From Lasiodiplodia sp. COLG20 (Eukaryota > Ascomycota > Dothideomycetes > Botryosphaeriales > Botryosphaeriaceae), in the NCBI GenBank assembly GCA_009801085.1, contig VNWV01000016.1, positions 124,001-188,000 on the forward strand: DNA of 64,000 nt, in the 5' to 3' direction. Positions 11,633 through 23,700 of the stretch are shown here, piece after piece; position 1 is the first letter of the stretch, and each line of letters begins with the position of its first letter. The notes beneath the pieces are model-generated. The model was not told where the DNA came from. It did not search any database and saw only the letters and a list, made by a program, of their open reading frames with translations. The translations under genes and the position numbers were made by a program.

Positions 11633-13600
11633 ATGGACGACGAAAGCCGGCAAAGCGATTCTTCTGGCTCAACGCTGGGGGATCCTGAGGACCGTGGTCT
11701 TGGCCGTACCTCTTGTAAGTTCTGCGACGAGTGGCCACATTTGCTGGTTCACAAAAATACCGAATGGAACGAGAACTAGGATACTCTAAAAACTCCTTAC
11801 GTTGCCGGGCAATTCCATGAAGACCAACGACTCTTGTTGCACGGAAGCTGTTCGAAGTGCGCCGATGCCACCGATGAGGATAATGGCGAACTCTGTGGTT
11901 TCTGCAGGCACCTCCGTCTCAAACATCTCCTGTACTGTGAAGGTTCTCGGTTCAATCATTCTGACGGGACGTATATGGGGACGTACCTGGGAACTGTCGA
12001 TGAGGCCTCTGAACGCCAATATGACAAATAATGCTCTATGTGCGGCGTCGTCACCAGGTGCATATATTTTCTTGAAGCTCAAGGTGTTGACTGGGAAGAT
12101 ATCGAAGACGAAGAAGTATGGTTGTGGTTCAAGAAAGGTCATCTCGTGCTCCGCGCCACACGGCGGAAGGACGGTTCTTTTCGTTCATGGTATTTCGGGT
12201 ACCGACTCCTTCGTTCAGAACTGTCCAAGAGTAGGAAACCCAAAATAATCGAGTCTAGAATAGCGGCTTACTGTTGTTTCTAGACACAGAAGGCGAAGAT
12301 GAACGTCAAGCAAATCAGCAACCAGCTGTTATTGGAGAGAAGACTGACTGGAACCAAGTCAAGGCTTGGTTGGAGGAATGCCGACGCTACCATCAGACGT
12401 GCAATTCCGACACAACCAGACTCTAGGACCCCCAATTTCGCATCATTGATGTGTATGAGAATATAGTCACGAGATTGCCGTCCCGCCAATGCGAGTTCGT
12501 AGCTTTAAGCTATGTCTGGGGCACCGGACCGGAAAACGAAAAGGCCCAGTCGACGAAATAATCAATCAAGAGATTGGATACACCTGGAGGTCTATATTAC
12601 TTTTCTGCAGCAATCCAGGATGTCATGGAAGCGTGCGCTAATCTCGGAGAGAGGTTCCTCTGGGTCGATCGTCTCTGCATCATCTAAGATGACGCTGACG
12701 ACAAGCTTCATCAACTGAAGTTAATGGGCCAAACATAATTATCTGCGGACTTCTTCCTTGCCGTAATAGGTGTAAAAAGGGCCAAACATGGATTTGGAGG
12801 AGTGAGCAGACCCCGCGCTTAAACTCAATTCCAAGCCCGTACTCTCGATATTGAATTTATACGCCTCCTTCCTAAGCACGAGCAGTTCCTTGCACGGTGC
12901 AAATGGGGAAGTCGTGGCTGGATATTTTAAGAAAACAAAATTGGCAAAGAAAAGGCTTTATTTCACTCTGAGCGAAGTATGGTTCGTGTGCGAAGGTGAC
13001 GGTCACTGTGAAGATTAGTATGGCATAGACGAGAGCTTGAAAACCGGATCTGGAGCTCTTTGAACAAGACATGGTTTGATTTTAGCTTTTGGGGACTATG
13101 CTGGCCATATAAGCCAATACTCTGGCCGAACTCTTACGAATTAATCCGACGTCTACGATGCCTTTGGTGGAATCCAGAACATGCTGTATCCAGATACGAA
13201 ACGATCTACGGCTTACCTGAATGCGACTTCAACGATGCGCTTCTCCGGACTATGCCAGATTATTCCGTGCGCCCAGGGCCTCGTGAAGCACAAGGGGAAA
13301 CGCTCCCAAGCTGGTCATGGTCATCCATCCAAGGCCAAATCAAGTATGGCGATGAGGATTTAGGATCAATGTGTTTTCCATTGGCCAGGTGGGCCTCTTT
13401 CGATGAAGGTACTATTTACAGTATCAATAGTAGCGACTATAATGCAACCTGGAGGACGGATTACTCACGTACAGCACATGTTCAGACTTTCCTTGCGATT
13501 ACCTGGACTGGGGGCTGCATTGAAGCCAAATCGCCCTTCTAGTTTGAAGAAAAGGACGAAGATTGGGGAGATAAGACGCCATTCCCTGTTTTATAAAAAG
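11633..13600 (+). pseudogene. HET-domain gene inactivated by nonsense mutations
   Basis: Heterokaryon-incompatibility (HET) proteins trigger cell death after non-self recognition. The three HET landmarks are present in order: FVALSYVWG near 12510, ERFLWVDRLCII-stop-DD near 12650-12690, and KWGSRGWIF-stop-E near 12900-12930. The C-terminal region ETLPSWSWSSIQGQIKYGDE near 13300 is typical of the family. Stops interrupt the frame at 12424, 12559, 12685 and 12928. Two of them replace the nearly invariant Gln of the CIxQDD and QE motifs, consistent with CAA to TAA transitions. Upstream (11633 to about 12280) is a Cys-rich segment with CKFC, CGFC and CSMC pairs, also broken by stops. An intact function is very unlikely. 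Confidence 0.78.
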
Positions 13601-14175
13601 ATCTAGAAGAACACTGGCCTACACCAAGCCATTTTTTTGGACGAAGTCAGTCTTAGCTCAGCGTCTAGTAGCCCTTACAATGGGTCTAGGATTCGGAAGA
13701 TCGCTTTTTAAGACGAGGATATTATGAGAAACCTGTAGCGTCCTGGTATGCTTCTCGTTCGTGTTTAGATCGCGCAATTCGATGTGGAAATCACTCGCAA
13801 GTGGAGACTAAGGTCTATCACTAGACTTTAGATGGGGTTGTGGAGTAGTAAGTGGTTCAAGACCGCTGGGGGGGCTGGTTAGCTTCGATGAATTCAGACT
13901 ACGTACCGGGATACGCCGTAGAGATAAAAGGCGGACGGAGTTCGTAGCGCTATCTGTGGAGTTACTGCTAAGGGAGCTCTGAAATCTTTATAATCAAGAT
14001 AAGCTAAGGAATTATAATTACAGCACTCTAGACTATTATAAGCTCTAACCGTAACCTGTTCTAATTGTAATAGCGATTGATTAACAGGGACCATTTACAC
14101 GTCGGCTTAGAATTAGATATATCTACTTAAAACGATAGGCTTTAGTAGAGTCTAAGTTTAAAATAATTATATTAG
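13600..14175. repeat. TA-rich decayed DNA
   Basis: This tract has many TpA steps (TTAG, CTAG, TATA) and no coding signal. It resembles RIP-mutated repeat DNA and leads into the possible LTR that follows. Confidence 0.4.
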
Positions 14176-15092
14176 TGTTACGAACCCCAGAAAACTCGGG
14201 CTTTATAACCCTAAGGGAAGAAAGCCCGCACGGGAAAACTCGCCGTAAGAGCCAACAAGCTATTAGACTGTGCTTTACTTTTTACCCCGAGTTTAACTGC
14301 CGTATATCTCGTGTTCTTTTTTCAACACCAAGGCAGAACCCCTGTTTATCTCACCACCAAGCGTGACCTACTCACGATACTTTAAGGCGCGTGCACGCAA
14401 CAATCATATATATAAACAGGTAGTTCCTACTGTTATTCTGCTCTTCAGCAGTGTACAATTCAATCACTTTACACTGTTCAACACAAGCCTTACGGGCGGA
14501 AGAGCCGCACGGCCTCAGATCCCGCACGGGAATCCCCTACGGGACAAAGAACCACCGGGCTAGACTAGGAGCCGAAGGTCTAGGCGAATAATCGTCCCAA
14601 AAGAGTGCTCGAAGATAGAAAGCGGGCGAGAAAGAAAACGGGCAAGGTACAGTACGACATCACGGTCGTTTAGCAAAGCTAGAAGACGGATGTCGAAAAG
14701 ATACCCTAAGCACCCGAGTTACGTGCGACCAACAGGGATAATCGATGACTATAATTATTTAGGCCGTTACCTAGATATTTAGTCTTGGCAACTATCCCAT
14801 CAACATACAGGATAATCGATAATAGTAATTATCCTTAGATTGTAACTAGCTTTTCTATAGTATATAGACACACTCGTTAGCTAGACTCTTGACCCTCCGT
14901 GGTCAACTCAAAGTTTCAATTTAAACCCTACTGATTTGAAGGTAACCGGCTCACTGTACATCGTACAATCACGTAATACTCCCTCGTCCAATCATTGTTC
15001 TCCCTCTCTTGTCTCTTTAAGGTAAACCCTACGGTTTACCCGACCTGCTGAGCGACTCCGAAGCTTAGTGGAAGGAGCCTACCGTTACAACA
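14176..15092. mobile_element. Possible decayed LTR of a retrotransposon
   Basis: It begins TGTTACGAACC and ends GTTACAACA, so it has TG..CA ends with near-inverted termini, as in many fungal Ty3-type LTRs. A TATA-like stretch (TATATATAAACAGG) lies near 14406. An alternative 3' end is the CTGTTCAACA near 14480, which would give an LTR of about 310 bp. I found no target-site duplication: ATTAG precedes it and CTGTT follows. A primer-binding site is not obvious. The sequence is TA-rich, suggesting RIP. The boundaries are uncertain. Confidence 0.35.
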
Positions 15093-16007
15093 CTGTTGAT
15101 AGAAACTTTATTCTAGTCGTGTAACACGCGCATTTCTAGCGAAATGGCGTCGCCTAGGCCGCTCTAGAGTCTACACGGTGACGCAGCAACTAGTAAAACA
15201 TTTCGAATGAAATTCTAAAGGCTAAGTCTACTATTAGAACTAGAGCTAATTTAATCTCTAGGTCTGAGAGGCCGTTAGATATACTCTATCTACCTTCGCA
15301 TCCGCGTTAACTCCGCCGTCATCATACTACTAGCATCGAGTAATAGCCGCTTCTAATATGTAGAAACGGTTTAGCTTAGGCTGTATAAATTCTAGCTTTT
15401 ATAACTAGATGCTACTTTTGTTACGGAGTACCTGCAGGCAGGACGGATGGAAGCTGTGGTCGCAGCGCTAAGAGGAAAAGTCCCTACGCCGCGGCCGGTG
15501 ACCACGCTCATTACCTACTTAGCACCGCGACTAGCGGTTATGACGCCAAGACCAACCCTCATCAATATGACCGACCACCATGACCACCCTCAACACAACG
15601 TTTAGGAACTACGGTTATAGGCAGTCATCTACTTTGTATATATCACACACTTACTTACAGTCGATAGGACTTTCGTGGTCAATTCCATTCATTGCTTCGC
15701 CCCCCTCTTGCTTATCTTCCCTGCCTGGCTACGGCTGCTACCTTGTGTATCTTGTGTTCAGCGACATTCCGATAGCGGTAGCGAACCGTTCGACGCTGAG
15801 AGCTTATCTGTCGCCCCTAAACTCGTGTACACTTTTGTATCCTAAGGCCCAGCGTAACAACTATACTATAAGATATAGTTATATATACGAAGCGCTGAGC
15901 ATCGCTCTAGTTATTTATAGTTGTTTATTCATCTCATCACTATAGCTTTACGTCTTTCTTATAGGAGTAAGAGCGCTCTTCGTAAGATTACATTACACTT
16001 CTCGTTT
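15093..16007. repeat. TA-rich repeat-like remnant
   Basis: This continues the TA-rich, CTAG-rich composition. The open frame at 15580-15945 (121 codons) shows no recognisable domain, and I do not call it a gene. It is probably the degraded interior of a transposable element, but no reverse transcriptase or integrase motif survives that I can see. Confidence 0.35.
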
Positions 16008-17003
16008 TTACTTAACGCTACGGCACTTTTCATCAGCTACAAGACTTCTAAATGTTTGGAGACAGATACCAGCAGCCTCCTTCAGTTCATTCAATTCAGT
16101 GAACAAGCCACTTCGCCAATCAGGCTTCCAATGCAATCGAGAGTCGGGACATGGGGCGCTCTCCTCCAACTCTCGAGGCTCCCTCATGTTTTCGATTCTC
16201 CAAATCGTCCTTGCCAGAGTTTCATCACGAACTTGCTGTGGAAGTAGCCGACTCTCTTCGAGCATTTGCATGAATGCCAATGTATTCTTGGCGTTCCACC
16301 CACAGCGACAACTTGCTGGGCTATAGCGAGCTCGTTTGAGCACAAGCTGCAGGAGATCCAGACGGACTCGATTACGCTTCTCTTCCAGGATGACTGTAGC
16401 CACGACTGAGGGATAAGACTCAAATTATCGAGCAGGAGAAGACATACGTATGATACTTGACGGCATGATGTCGCCAAGAAGCAACTCCAAGCTCCGAAAC
16501 GACTCGTTGTAGTTGATGACAATGCTCGCGCTCGTGATACCAAAGGACTGAGAATCTCTCAGAAGATATGCGGCAATCATCATATTCAAAGGATCCTCAA
16601 TGCGAAATTCCCCCCAGATTGGCCTGGTTGGCGGAGAAATCCAACGTGACGAGACGAACTTTAGGATGGACACGACATCGTATTTGTCGGCAGCGTACGC
16701 AATCGCTAGCAACTGGCTTGGTGAAACTGTGTCGGGGACGCTGCGAGAGTGTGCTACATTGCAAATGATTTTCATAGAAAATGGATCATCTTCCGGCAAC
16801 GGGATTTCGCGAGGTCCGCCGTTGGTTTGGGGCTGGCCTTCTCGGAAGTTGGGGCCAAGCATAGCTCCGAATACTTTTGACATGTTCGTCAAGAAGATTG
16901 AGTGGACAAGGAGTTTCACCTTACTTTGGCCACACAGGAGGAGAGTGTCGCCTTCTGGATAGATTTCATGGACAACATCCTTGTCGTCGGTTTCACTGTC
17001 CAT
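16008..17003 (-). CDS. BTB/POZ domain protein
   Basis: Small protein with an N-terminal BTB/POZ fold, usually a protein-protein interaction domain. The start at 17003 gives MDSETDDKDVVHEIYPEGD, then DTLLLCGQSKVKLLVHS and FLTNMSKVFGAMLGPNF, the usual BTB beginning. The BTB-associated part AIAYAADKYDVVSILKF ends the fold near residue 125. A short intron of about 42 nt (16406-16447) joins to the second exon, giving 317 residues. The C-terminal part holds CRCGWNAKNTLAFMQMLE. This architecture is common in large, rapidly diversifying BTB families of filamentous ascomycetes. A fragment of a related copy lies at about 10.4 kb. The role is unknown. Confidence 0.85.
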
Positions 17004-17842
17004 GATTGAAATGACTTTGAAGTTGAGAGGTGTTCAAGAGGTTCAGATAAAATCAATGCAAAGGCTTACATATTATTATCATTCGTTGCTCCCCATTTTA
17101 TCTTTCGAAATGTCATTTGATCCCACTCGCATTCTTTCTCCGTTTATCCCTTTCTTCGTAACAATACTACTAAAAGGATCAAATGAAGGCTACCTGTTAC
17201 ATAGCATTCAGCGCTAAGTACTTCTTAGAGCTAGGTTGTAGTACTGTATGAGCAAGGGCTTAGCCATCGCGCTGGTGGCGGAAGTAAGGTAGTTATCTGA
17301 GGCTGGCCACTCCTTATGTATTCTGGAACCCGGCTCTCCCAGAGCGAAGGGGTCACGAAATGACGGATTTTATTCGTGAGAATGTGCTCCTTTATTGCAC
17401 ATTTTCTGAGCCCGATAGGTCCGCTGCTATCGGTTCCGTTTCTGCTATATCTAACGCTCTCCTAGTCAATAAATTACGCCTAGTGTCGTTCCTAACTAGA
17501 GTAAAACTACCAATGGTCTTGCCTTGCTCCACTAATGGATAGACTTCCACAAGAGAATAGTGAGGTGGGAGGAGTGGCGATCAAGCTGCAGAGCGAAGGG
17601 GAAAAATGTGGTTCGAGATTAGGGAAGCATTTGGAATCCCGGAATGCTGCTTATCTGACCAAACAGACTCCACAAGAAGGCTTCTCAATAAACGAAATTC
17701 GTTCACGATGACCACATTATCCGCAGAGTAAAGGGGGAGTGTTCCTGCAGTACAATTAATTGTCGCGTGCATCAAACATAAGTCGTGGTTTCTATGGCCC
17801 CGGTGGCATTCGTCCACACCTTTCAGCCTATTATCTCCATCC
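17004..17842. other. Gene-poor stretch with repeat-like segment
   Basis: This is the promoter of the BTB gene plus the 3' flank of the carboxypeptidase. The 17210-17560 part, with CTAG/TAAC-rich text, resembles degraded repeat DNA. No gene was recognised. Confidence 0.4.
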
Positions 17843-19777
17843 CTACACTGACGTAACCTCCAGCCCCGTGGCCAAATCCACCCCATGAATCGTCCTGTTG
17901 AAGAATTTAAACATAGCTAACGGCTGGTACAGCTGGACAAAATGCCCCGCCTCGTAGACGCGCAGGAATGCCAAATTACCAAACTGCCTGCCCTTACCGT
18001 ACTCCTCGCCGCTAACCACGAACGACTCGTACTCGGTTGCGGCAAAGTCCTCCGCGCCGGTGTAGTTCACCGCGAGCGAAACCGCCCTGCAACGCACAAA
18101 GTCAGCAAGGGAAGCATCCTCCCACCCCACCCCAGGGAACCAAGGGGAAAATACTTACTCTCCACCCAACCAATTACACGCATAATCCGCATCCCCATTA
18201 AACAGCAACACACTCACCCCCGCATCCGCCAACTCCCCCAACGCCTCCTGAAACCCGCCCAACACCCCATCCCCGGTCTGAAAAAACGCATACTGCACCG
18301 GCACGCTCTCCGGCGTATAATTACTCTTCACGCCAATCGCGTCCTGCACCTCCCCCGTATTCAACCACGCCGCCAGCAGCGGCTCGAACGCGCCGAGCAC
18401 CGAATCCTCCTCGCTCACGCGGATGTCGAACCGGTCGCGCCCGGACACGGCGCGGTACGGCCCCTCGACGCCGTCGAAGCACATGGCCCAGGCCTCGGCG
18501 CAGACGGCGTCGCGGATGGCGTTGCGCGGGAGGGCGGCTTGCAGCGCGCGGCACGTGCTGGCCTGGTCGATGCAGCCGGTGCCGGGGAGGGAGAGGGAGA
18601 GCTCGGCGTAGGCGCGGATGGAGGCGTTGTAGGCGGTGATGTTGTACGGGTTGTTGGTGGCGTACTCCGGGAAGAAGGGGCCTTGGGTGATGGTGTCGAT
18701 GTAGCCGTTGCCGATCTGTGTGCGGGTTGGTGAGTGTGGGGGCCGGGGGATGGGTGGGTGGATGATAGGACTTACGCCGAGGGACTTGAGGTCGAGCGAG
18801 ATGCCGTCGATGTTGCCGGCGGCGATCTCGTCGTTTTGGTCTTTGAAGTGCTTCATGATGGCGGGCCTGGGAAGAGTGGTTAGCGGAGTTCAATGCTTGC
18901 GTTTACGCTGTGGGTTTTCGGTGAGTCGAACCCGTAGTGTCCTCTGTCAAATCTGTTAGCATCATTAAAGACAAATGGCATGGTTGGATAACTTACCCCC
19001 AGCTCACAGTCCAAAGGTGAAATTCCTTTGATTTGATCTTGGGATCCAGGGTCGGCAGCGCGCTGTAGAACCCTTGGACGATATCCCAGGCAGCAACGGC
19101 TGCATCTTCACTGGTGGTAATGGCGGTCGTCTCGTTGATGACCGACCAGACGCCAGTCACGTTGGCCATATCGGCACTAAGGAATTCACCCGTGTTCTCA
19201 TCAAGAGATCCCTCCTGAAGGTCTGCGTAGGAGAAGCCGGTGCCGATGGGCTGCGAGATGTAAAGCACATTGGAGACGTTGTTGAAGCTCAATGGGTTAA
19301 TCTCTGTCGTACCATCCTCGTTGAGGTTGCATGGGCCGATTCCTGCGCAACCATGTCAGCTTTTCCAATTTTACATTGGTCTGCAGTAATTCATACCAAT
19401 GAATGCTCCAACGAGCGAGTCGGAGCCAGGTCCACCGTTGATCCACACGGTAACGGGATCATTCTCTGGGTCGTTTCTGGATTCAAAGAACCAGAAGAAG
19501 GTGTGGCTGTCGGCAGAGGTGTCGATGAAGCCAGAGTACCTCGAACTTTGTCAGCGGTTGACTTAGTTGGAGGATGCGTGTAGACTTACGAATTCACACC
19601 CTCTGTGGTTTCACAGATACCAGACTTTCCAGGTTCCTTGTAGCGGATCGTGGCTCCATTGGGGGCCGTAATGGTTTTGAGATCGGTCGGTTCCTGGGGA
19701 ATTTGTGCCGAGACAACGTTGAGAGACAGCGCCAGACCAAACGCTGTCGAAGCGAAATGAGAACCTGAAGACCACAT
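17843..19777 (-). CDS. Secreted serine carboxypeptidase, peptidase family S10
   Basis: Exopeptidase that removes C-terminal residues, or a related acyl-transferring member of the S10 fold. The start at 19777 gives the signal peptide [19 protein letters not shown] followed by NVVSA. The oxyanion region is seen as [12 protein letters not shown]. The nucleophile elbow, assembled across introns, reads WTVSWGGHYGPA where the family usually has W.ESYGGHYG, so the catalytic Ser is present but its flanks are unusual. The Asp lies in [17 protein letters not shown] and the His in VYEAGHFV. Several introns interrupt the gene, near 19550, 19350, 19000, 18880, 18750 and 18140. One donor (GTTCGA after HYG) is non-standard. 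It lies between the BTB gene and the NRPS cluster, and membership of the cluster is not supported. Confidence 0.87.
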
Positions 19778-20713
19778 CGTGAACGAATTTCCTCATGAGC
19801 TGGTAGCTATCCGTGGTGGTGTCAAGGCGATTTTATCGTTGTTGTTGATGGTGCAGGATCATGATCCCTGTCAGTTCAGGGACACACGCAGATGTTGTGG
19901 CGCAGTAAGCTGTTGCCTTCCCTAGGTAACTTCGGGCTGTCAGGATTCCCATCAATAAATGCCAGATGAGCTAAGTGGATAAACAGCAAGCCATTTGGGG
20001 TCGCAATGTTAGTAAGTGGACGAGTGAGCGGGGAAGTACACGGCAAGTGCCAGATAGGAGAACGATAGCCGTTACACAACCAAGCTCAAGTACCCATTCT
20101 TGGAAGTTGCTTGATTCGTCTCTCTCCTGCTTCGCCATCAGCACTAGAAGGTTGTACACCTGCGCCTTGCTGGTGTTCGCAGCACAGACCTCAGATGCGC
20201 TCCACCACTCCGGAGCCAGGACCGAAACACCAGCCACCAACTCTTTTACGCCTTCGTTGCACCACGTTATTGGTTGTAATTGCCGGAAAATCCGGCAAAT
20301 AGCAAGTGCGGGACTTTCCTTGTGTCCAACGATGTAGTCTGGAGGACACTCCAGACATTGAATTGGGGCTTCGCTCACCGTTCCCTAAGGTATATTCCGC
20401 TCGCCCACATGGGGCGATGACGGCGGTGTGCAAAGCATGCGTGTAAACTAGTCCCTCGGCGGATAGGGCACAACACACAAGACCAGCATAGAAGCATGGC
20501 TATGATAGAATAATAATTAATTTAGACACATGACTAATCTAAGAAAATTGCTCAACCGTCTAAACTCCTGAGCCTTCTATGTAAACCAACGCTTTCTATA
20601 CGTCTCGAAGCCAATCGAAAGTAAACAGCAAACCAACCGCGCGATCTAAACAATCAACAAAGTTTTAGAATCCATCAAAGAAAAGCAACAAACCAATCGA
20701 CCAAACCACCTCT
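19778..20713. other. Intergenic between carboxypeptidase and NRPS1
   Basis: This holds the promoter of the carboxypeptidase and the 3' flank of NRPS1. Open frames of up to 135 codons on either strand overlap one another and show no domain. The last 200 bp are A/C-rich. No gene was recognised. Confidence 0.45.
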
Positions 20714-23700
20714 TCAAAACCCACCAACAAACTCCACCATCTCCCTCATCCCAAACTCCTTCTTCTCCCCATCCCTCAACCTCCCCAACACCCCCTCAAA
20801 CAGCCCCACCGCCAACTCAACCTGCTCCTCACTCAACCCCCGACTATCCCACTGCACCTTCAGCCTGTACCCCTGCTTCCCCTCCTCATTCAACGTCTTC
20901 TGCACCTCAATCGCCAACGCGTAATTCATCACCATATAAATCTTCTGCTGCGCCTTCATGACCAGCCAGCTCATCGGATCGGGCTTCGACCCCACGGGCG
21001 CCGGCGCAAACGGCTGAAACACAAACAACAGCTTCGCCGCGCCCGCCGCGTCCCTGTCCTGGCCGTAGATATCGCCTAAACCAACGCGCCCGTGCTCAGC
21101 GGATTCCCAGAAGTCGTTCTGCGTGGCGGCCATCCAGTCCGAGACGGTGGTGGTGGTGGTGGTGGTGGTGGTAGAAGCGTCATCCACCGCCATCCGCATG
21201 GGTAGAAAGTTGGCGCAGGTGCCGTTGAGCAGCTGCGCGTCGCCGGCGTCGATGTCCGCGTTGCGCCCGGCGACGAGGTTGTCGATGACCACATCATCTG
21301 TCCCCAGCACGCGCCCCGCGACGAGCGCGTAGACGGCGCTGAAGACCGTCATCGCGGTCACACCGTATTTCGCCGCAATCGCATCGACGTCGGCCTGCAA
21401 CGGCACGAAACGGAGGCGGTCGGTGGCGGGGGCGGCAGGCAGTGGGTGCAGCGGGCGCGGCGGGGGCGCGGGGTGGCGGAGGCGGCTGTTCCAGTAATCC
21501 AGATCCGCCTTGCGGTCGTTGGCCGCGTCCCACTCGACGAACTGCTTGAAGTCGACGACGGGCGGCGCGCTGTCGCCGCGGGCGATGGCGGCGAACTGGT
21601 CCTGGAAGATGCGGAGGAGCGTCCCGTCGTAGGAGCCGTGGTCGAGCTTGATGGCGAGCGTGCGGGCGCCGTCGGCGGCCGAGCGGAGGACGCGGTAGCG
21701 GACGTGCGGGGCGCCGGGGCCGAAGCGGGCGTCGCGGAGGTGTTCGGCGAGCGCCGTCTTCTCCGCGTCGGACGAGTAGAGGTGCTCGGCCCAGTCGAGC
21801 GTCGGGAACTTGAGGACGACTTGGTACCAGGAGGAGGGGTCGGACTCGTCGGCGAGGACGTAGAAGGCGCGGAGGACTTGGTTGCGCGCGGTGAGGCGCG
21901 TGGTGGCGGCCTTCCACGCGTCGAGGTCGAAGTCGGCAGGCAAATCCCGATACACCGTCAAATTCCAAAACTGGCGGTCCTTGCGGCCCTGCGTCAGGAA
22001 CTCGATCTGGCCAGCGCCGCAGGGATACACGTCCTCAACGTCGTCCTCGCACCTAGCCTCCCTAATCACCCTCCTCACCTCCTCCGGAACCGTGAACGCG
22101 GCCTTGCCAGCATCCGCCTTCTTCGGCGCGAGCTCGATCTTTTCCATCTTAGCCGCCTGCTCCCTCAGCGTCGGCAGCGCTAGCACCTGGCTCAGCGCGA
22201 TCTTGAACCCCTTCTTGCGGCACTGCCCCGCGACGTTGATGCCGGCGATGGAGTCGCCGCCCAGCGCCAGGAACGACGAGTTGGCGCCGACGGCGTCGAG
22301 CGGCTGGTCCAGCACCGCGGCCCAGATGGCCTGCATGACGCGCTCGGCGTCGGTGGCGACGGGCTCGATCTCACCCGCAGCATCCTCGCTGTCGTTCTTC
22401 GGCACGTAGCTGGCGACGTCGGCCTTGGACAGCGTCGTCTCGGCCAGCGCGACGAGCGCCTTGCGGTTTGCCTTGCCGGACGGCAGCGTCGGGAAGCCGG
22501 AGAAGGGCAGGAACACGGATGGCATCATGTAGTGGGTGATGGTGTGCATGCCGTCGATAACCTCAGCGATGGCGGGCAGCTTGTCTTCCGGCGCGAGGAG
22601 CTTGAACTGCGTGTTGGATTCGTGGTCGCCCTTGAAGACGACGAAGGCGACGAGCTGCTTCTTGCCGCTCAGTTCAGCGACAGACACGATGGCGGCGTCG
22701 ACGCGGTCGGTGCGCAGGACGGCGTTCTCGATCTCGCCGAGCTCGATGCGGAAGCCGTTCAGCTTGACCTGGTAGTCCTTGCGGCCGAGGCAGACGAGGG
22801 AGCCGTCGGCGGCCCAGCGCGCGAGGTCGCCGGTGCGGTACAGCACCGCGCCGTCGGCGTCGCGGACGAAGGCCTTGGCCGTCTGCTCCGGGCGGTTGAG
22901 GTAGCCCGTCGCTAGGTGGGCGCCGCGCACGCACAGCTCGCCAACGGCGCCGGGTGGCAGCCGCTGCAGGCTCGAGCCTTCTTCGGCGGGGAGGATGACG
23001 GCGGTGGCGTGGCGGAGGGGGAAGCCGATGCTGTTGAGGTCGCCGGAGGGGGAGACTTTGGAGACGGTCATTAGGATGGTGGCTTCGGTGGGGCCGTAGC
23101 TGTGGTCTGGTCAGTAACTGCCTGGACGACTGCGGCTGAAAGCTTTGCTTACCCGTTGTAGACATCAATCCGCTCCGCCCACTCCTGGATATTCGCATCG
23201 ATCTTCTCACCACAGACATTCAACACCTTCAGCCCCGGCACCTCCGCCGGACCACCGCCAATCAGCTTCGCCATGGTCGGCGTCAGCATGACCTGCTCGA
23301 CGCCCATGCGGTTGATGTGGCCCGCCAGGTCCGACATGACGTCGTCCTGCGGCGCAACACACAACGTCGCGCCAGCCGACAGCACGGTGAAGACGTCGTA
23401 GTACGACGCGTCGAAGACGTAGTTGAGCGTCCAGAGCGAGACCCAGTCGGCCGTCACGGCCGTCGCCTCGATCATGCCTTCAGCCGACGCAGCGACGGCC
23501 GAGTGCGGCACCACGACGCCCTTGGGCAGCCCCGTCGAGCCCGACGTGTAGATCAGATACGCCGTGCTAGCCGGACTAAGTCCAGGGACATCAATGGGCT
23601 GGCCGTCGCCCTCATCCAGGTCCAACTGCTCAGGCACAACCGCATCAAGCCCAAACGCCGCGCACTCCTCGCCGTTCCGCACATCGGTGATGATGCGCTT

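Noticed and set aside
17942..18733. Plus-strand frame of 263 codons over the carboxypeptidase
   Set aside because: It is antisense to conserved S10 motifs on the minus strand and has low-complexity Arg/Gly/Val composition.
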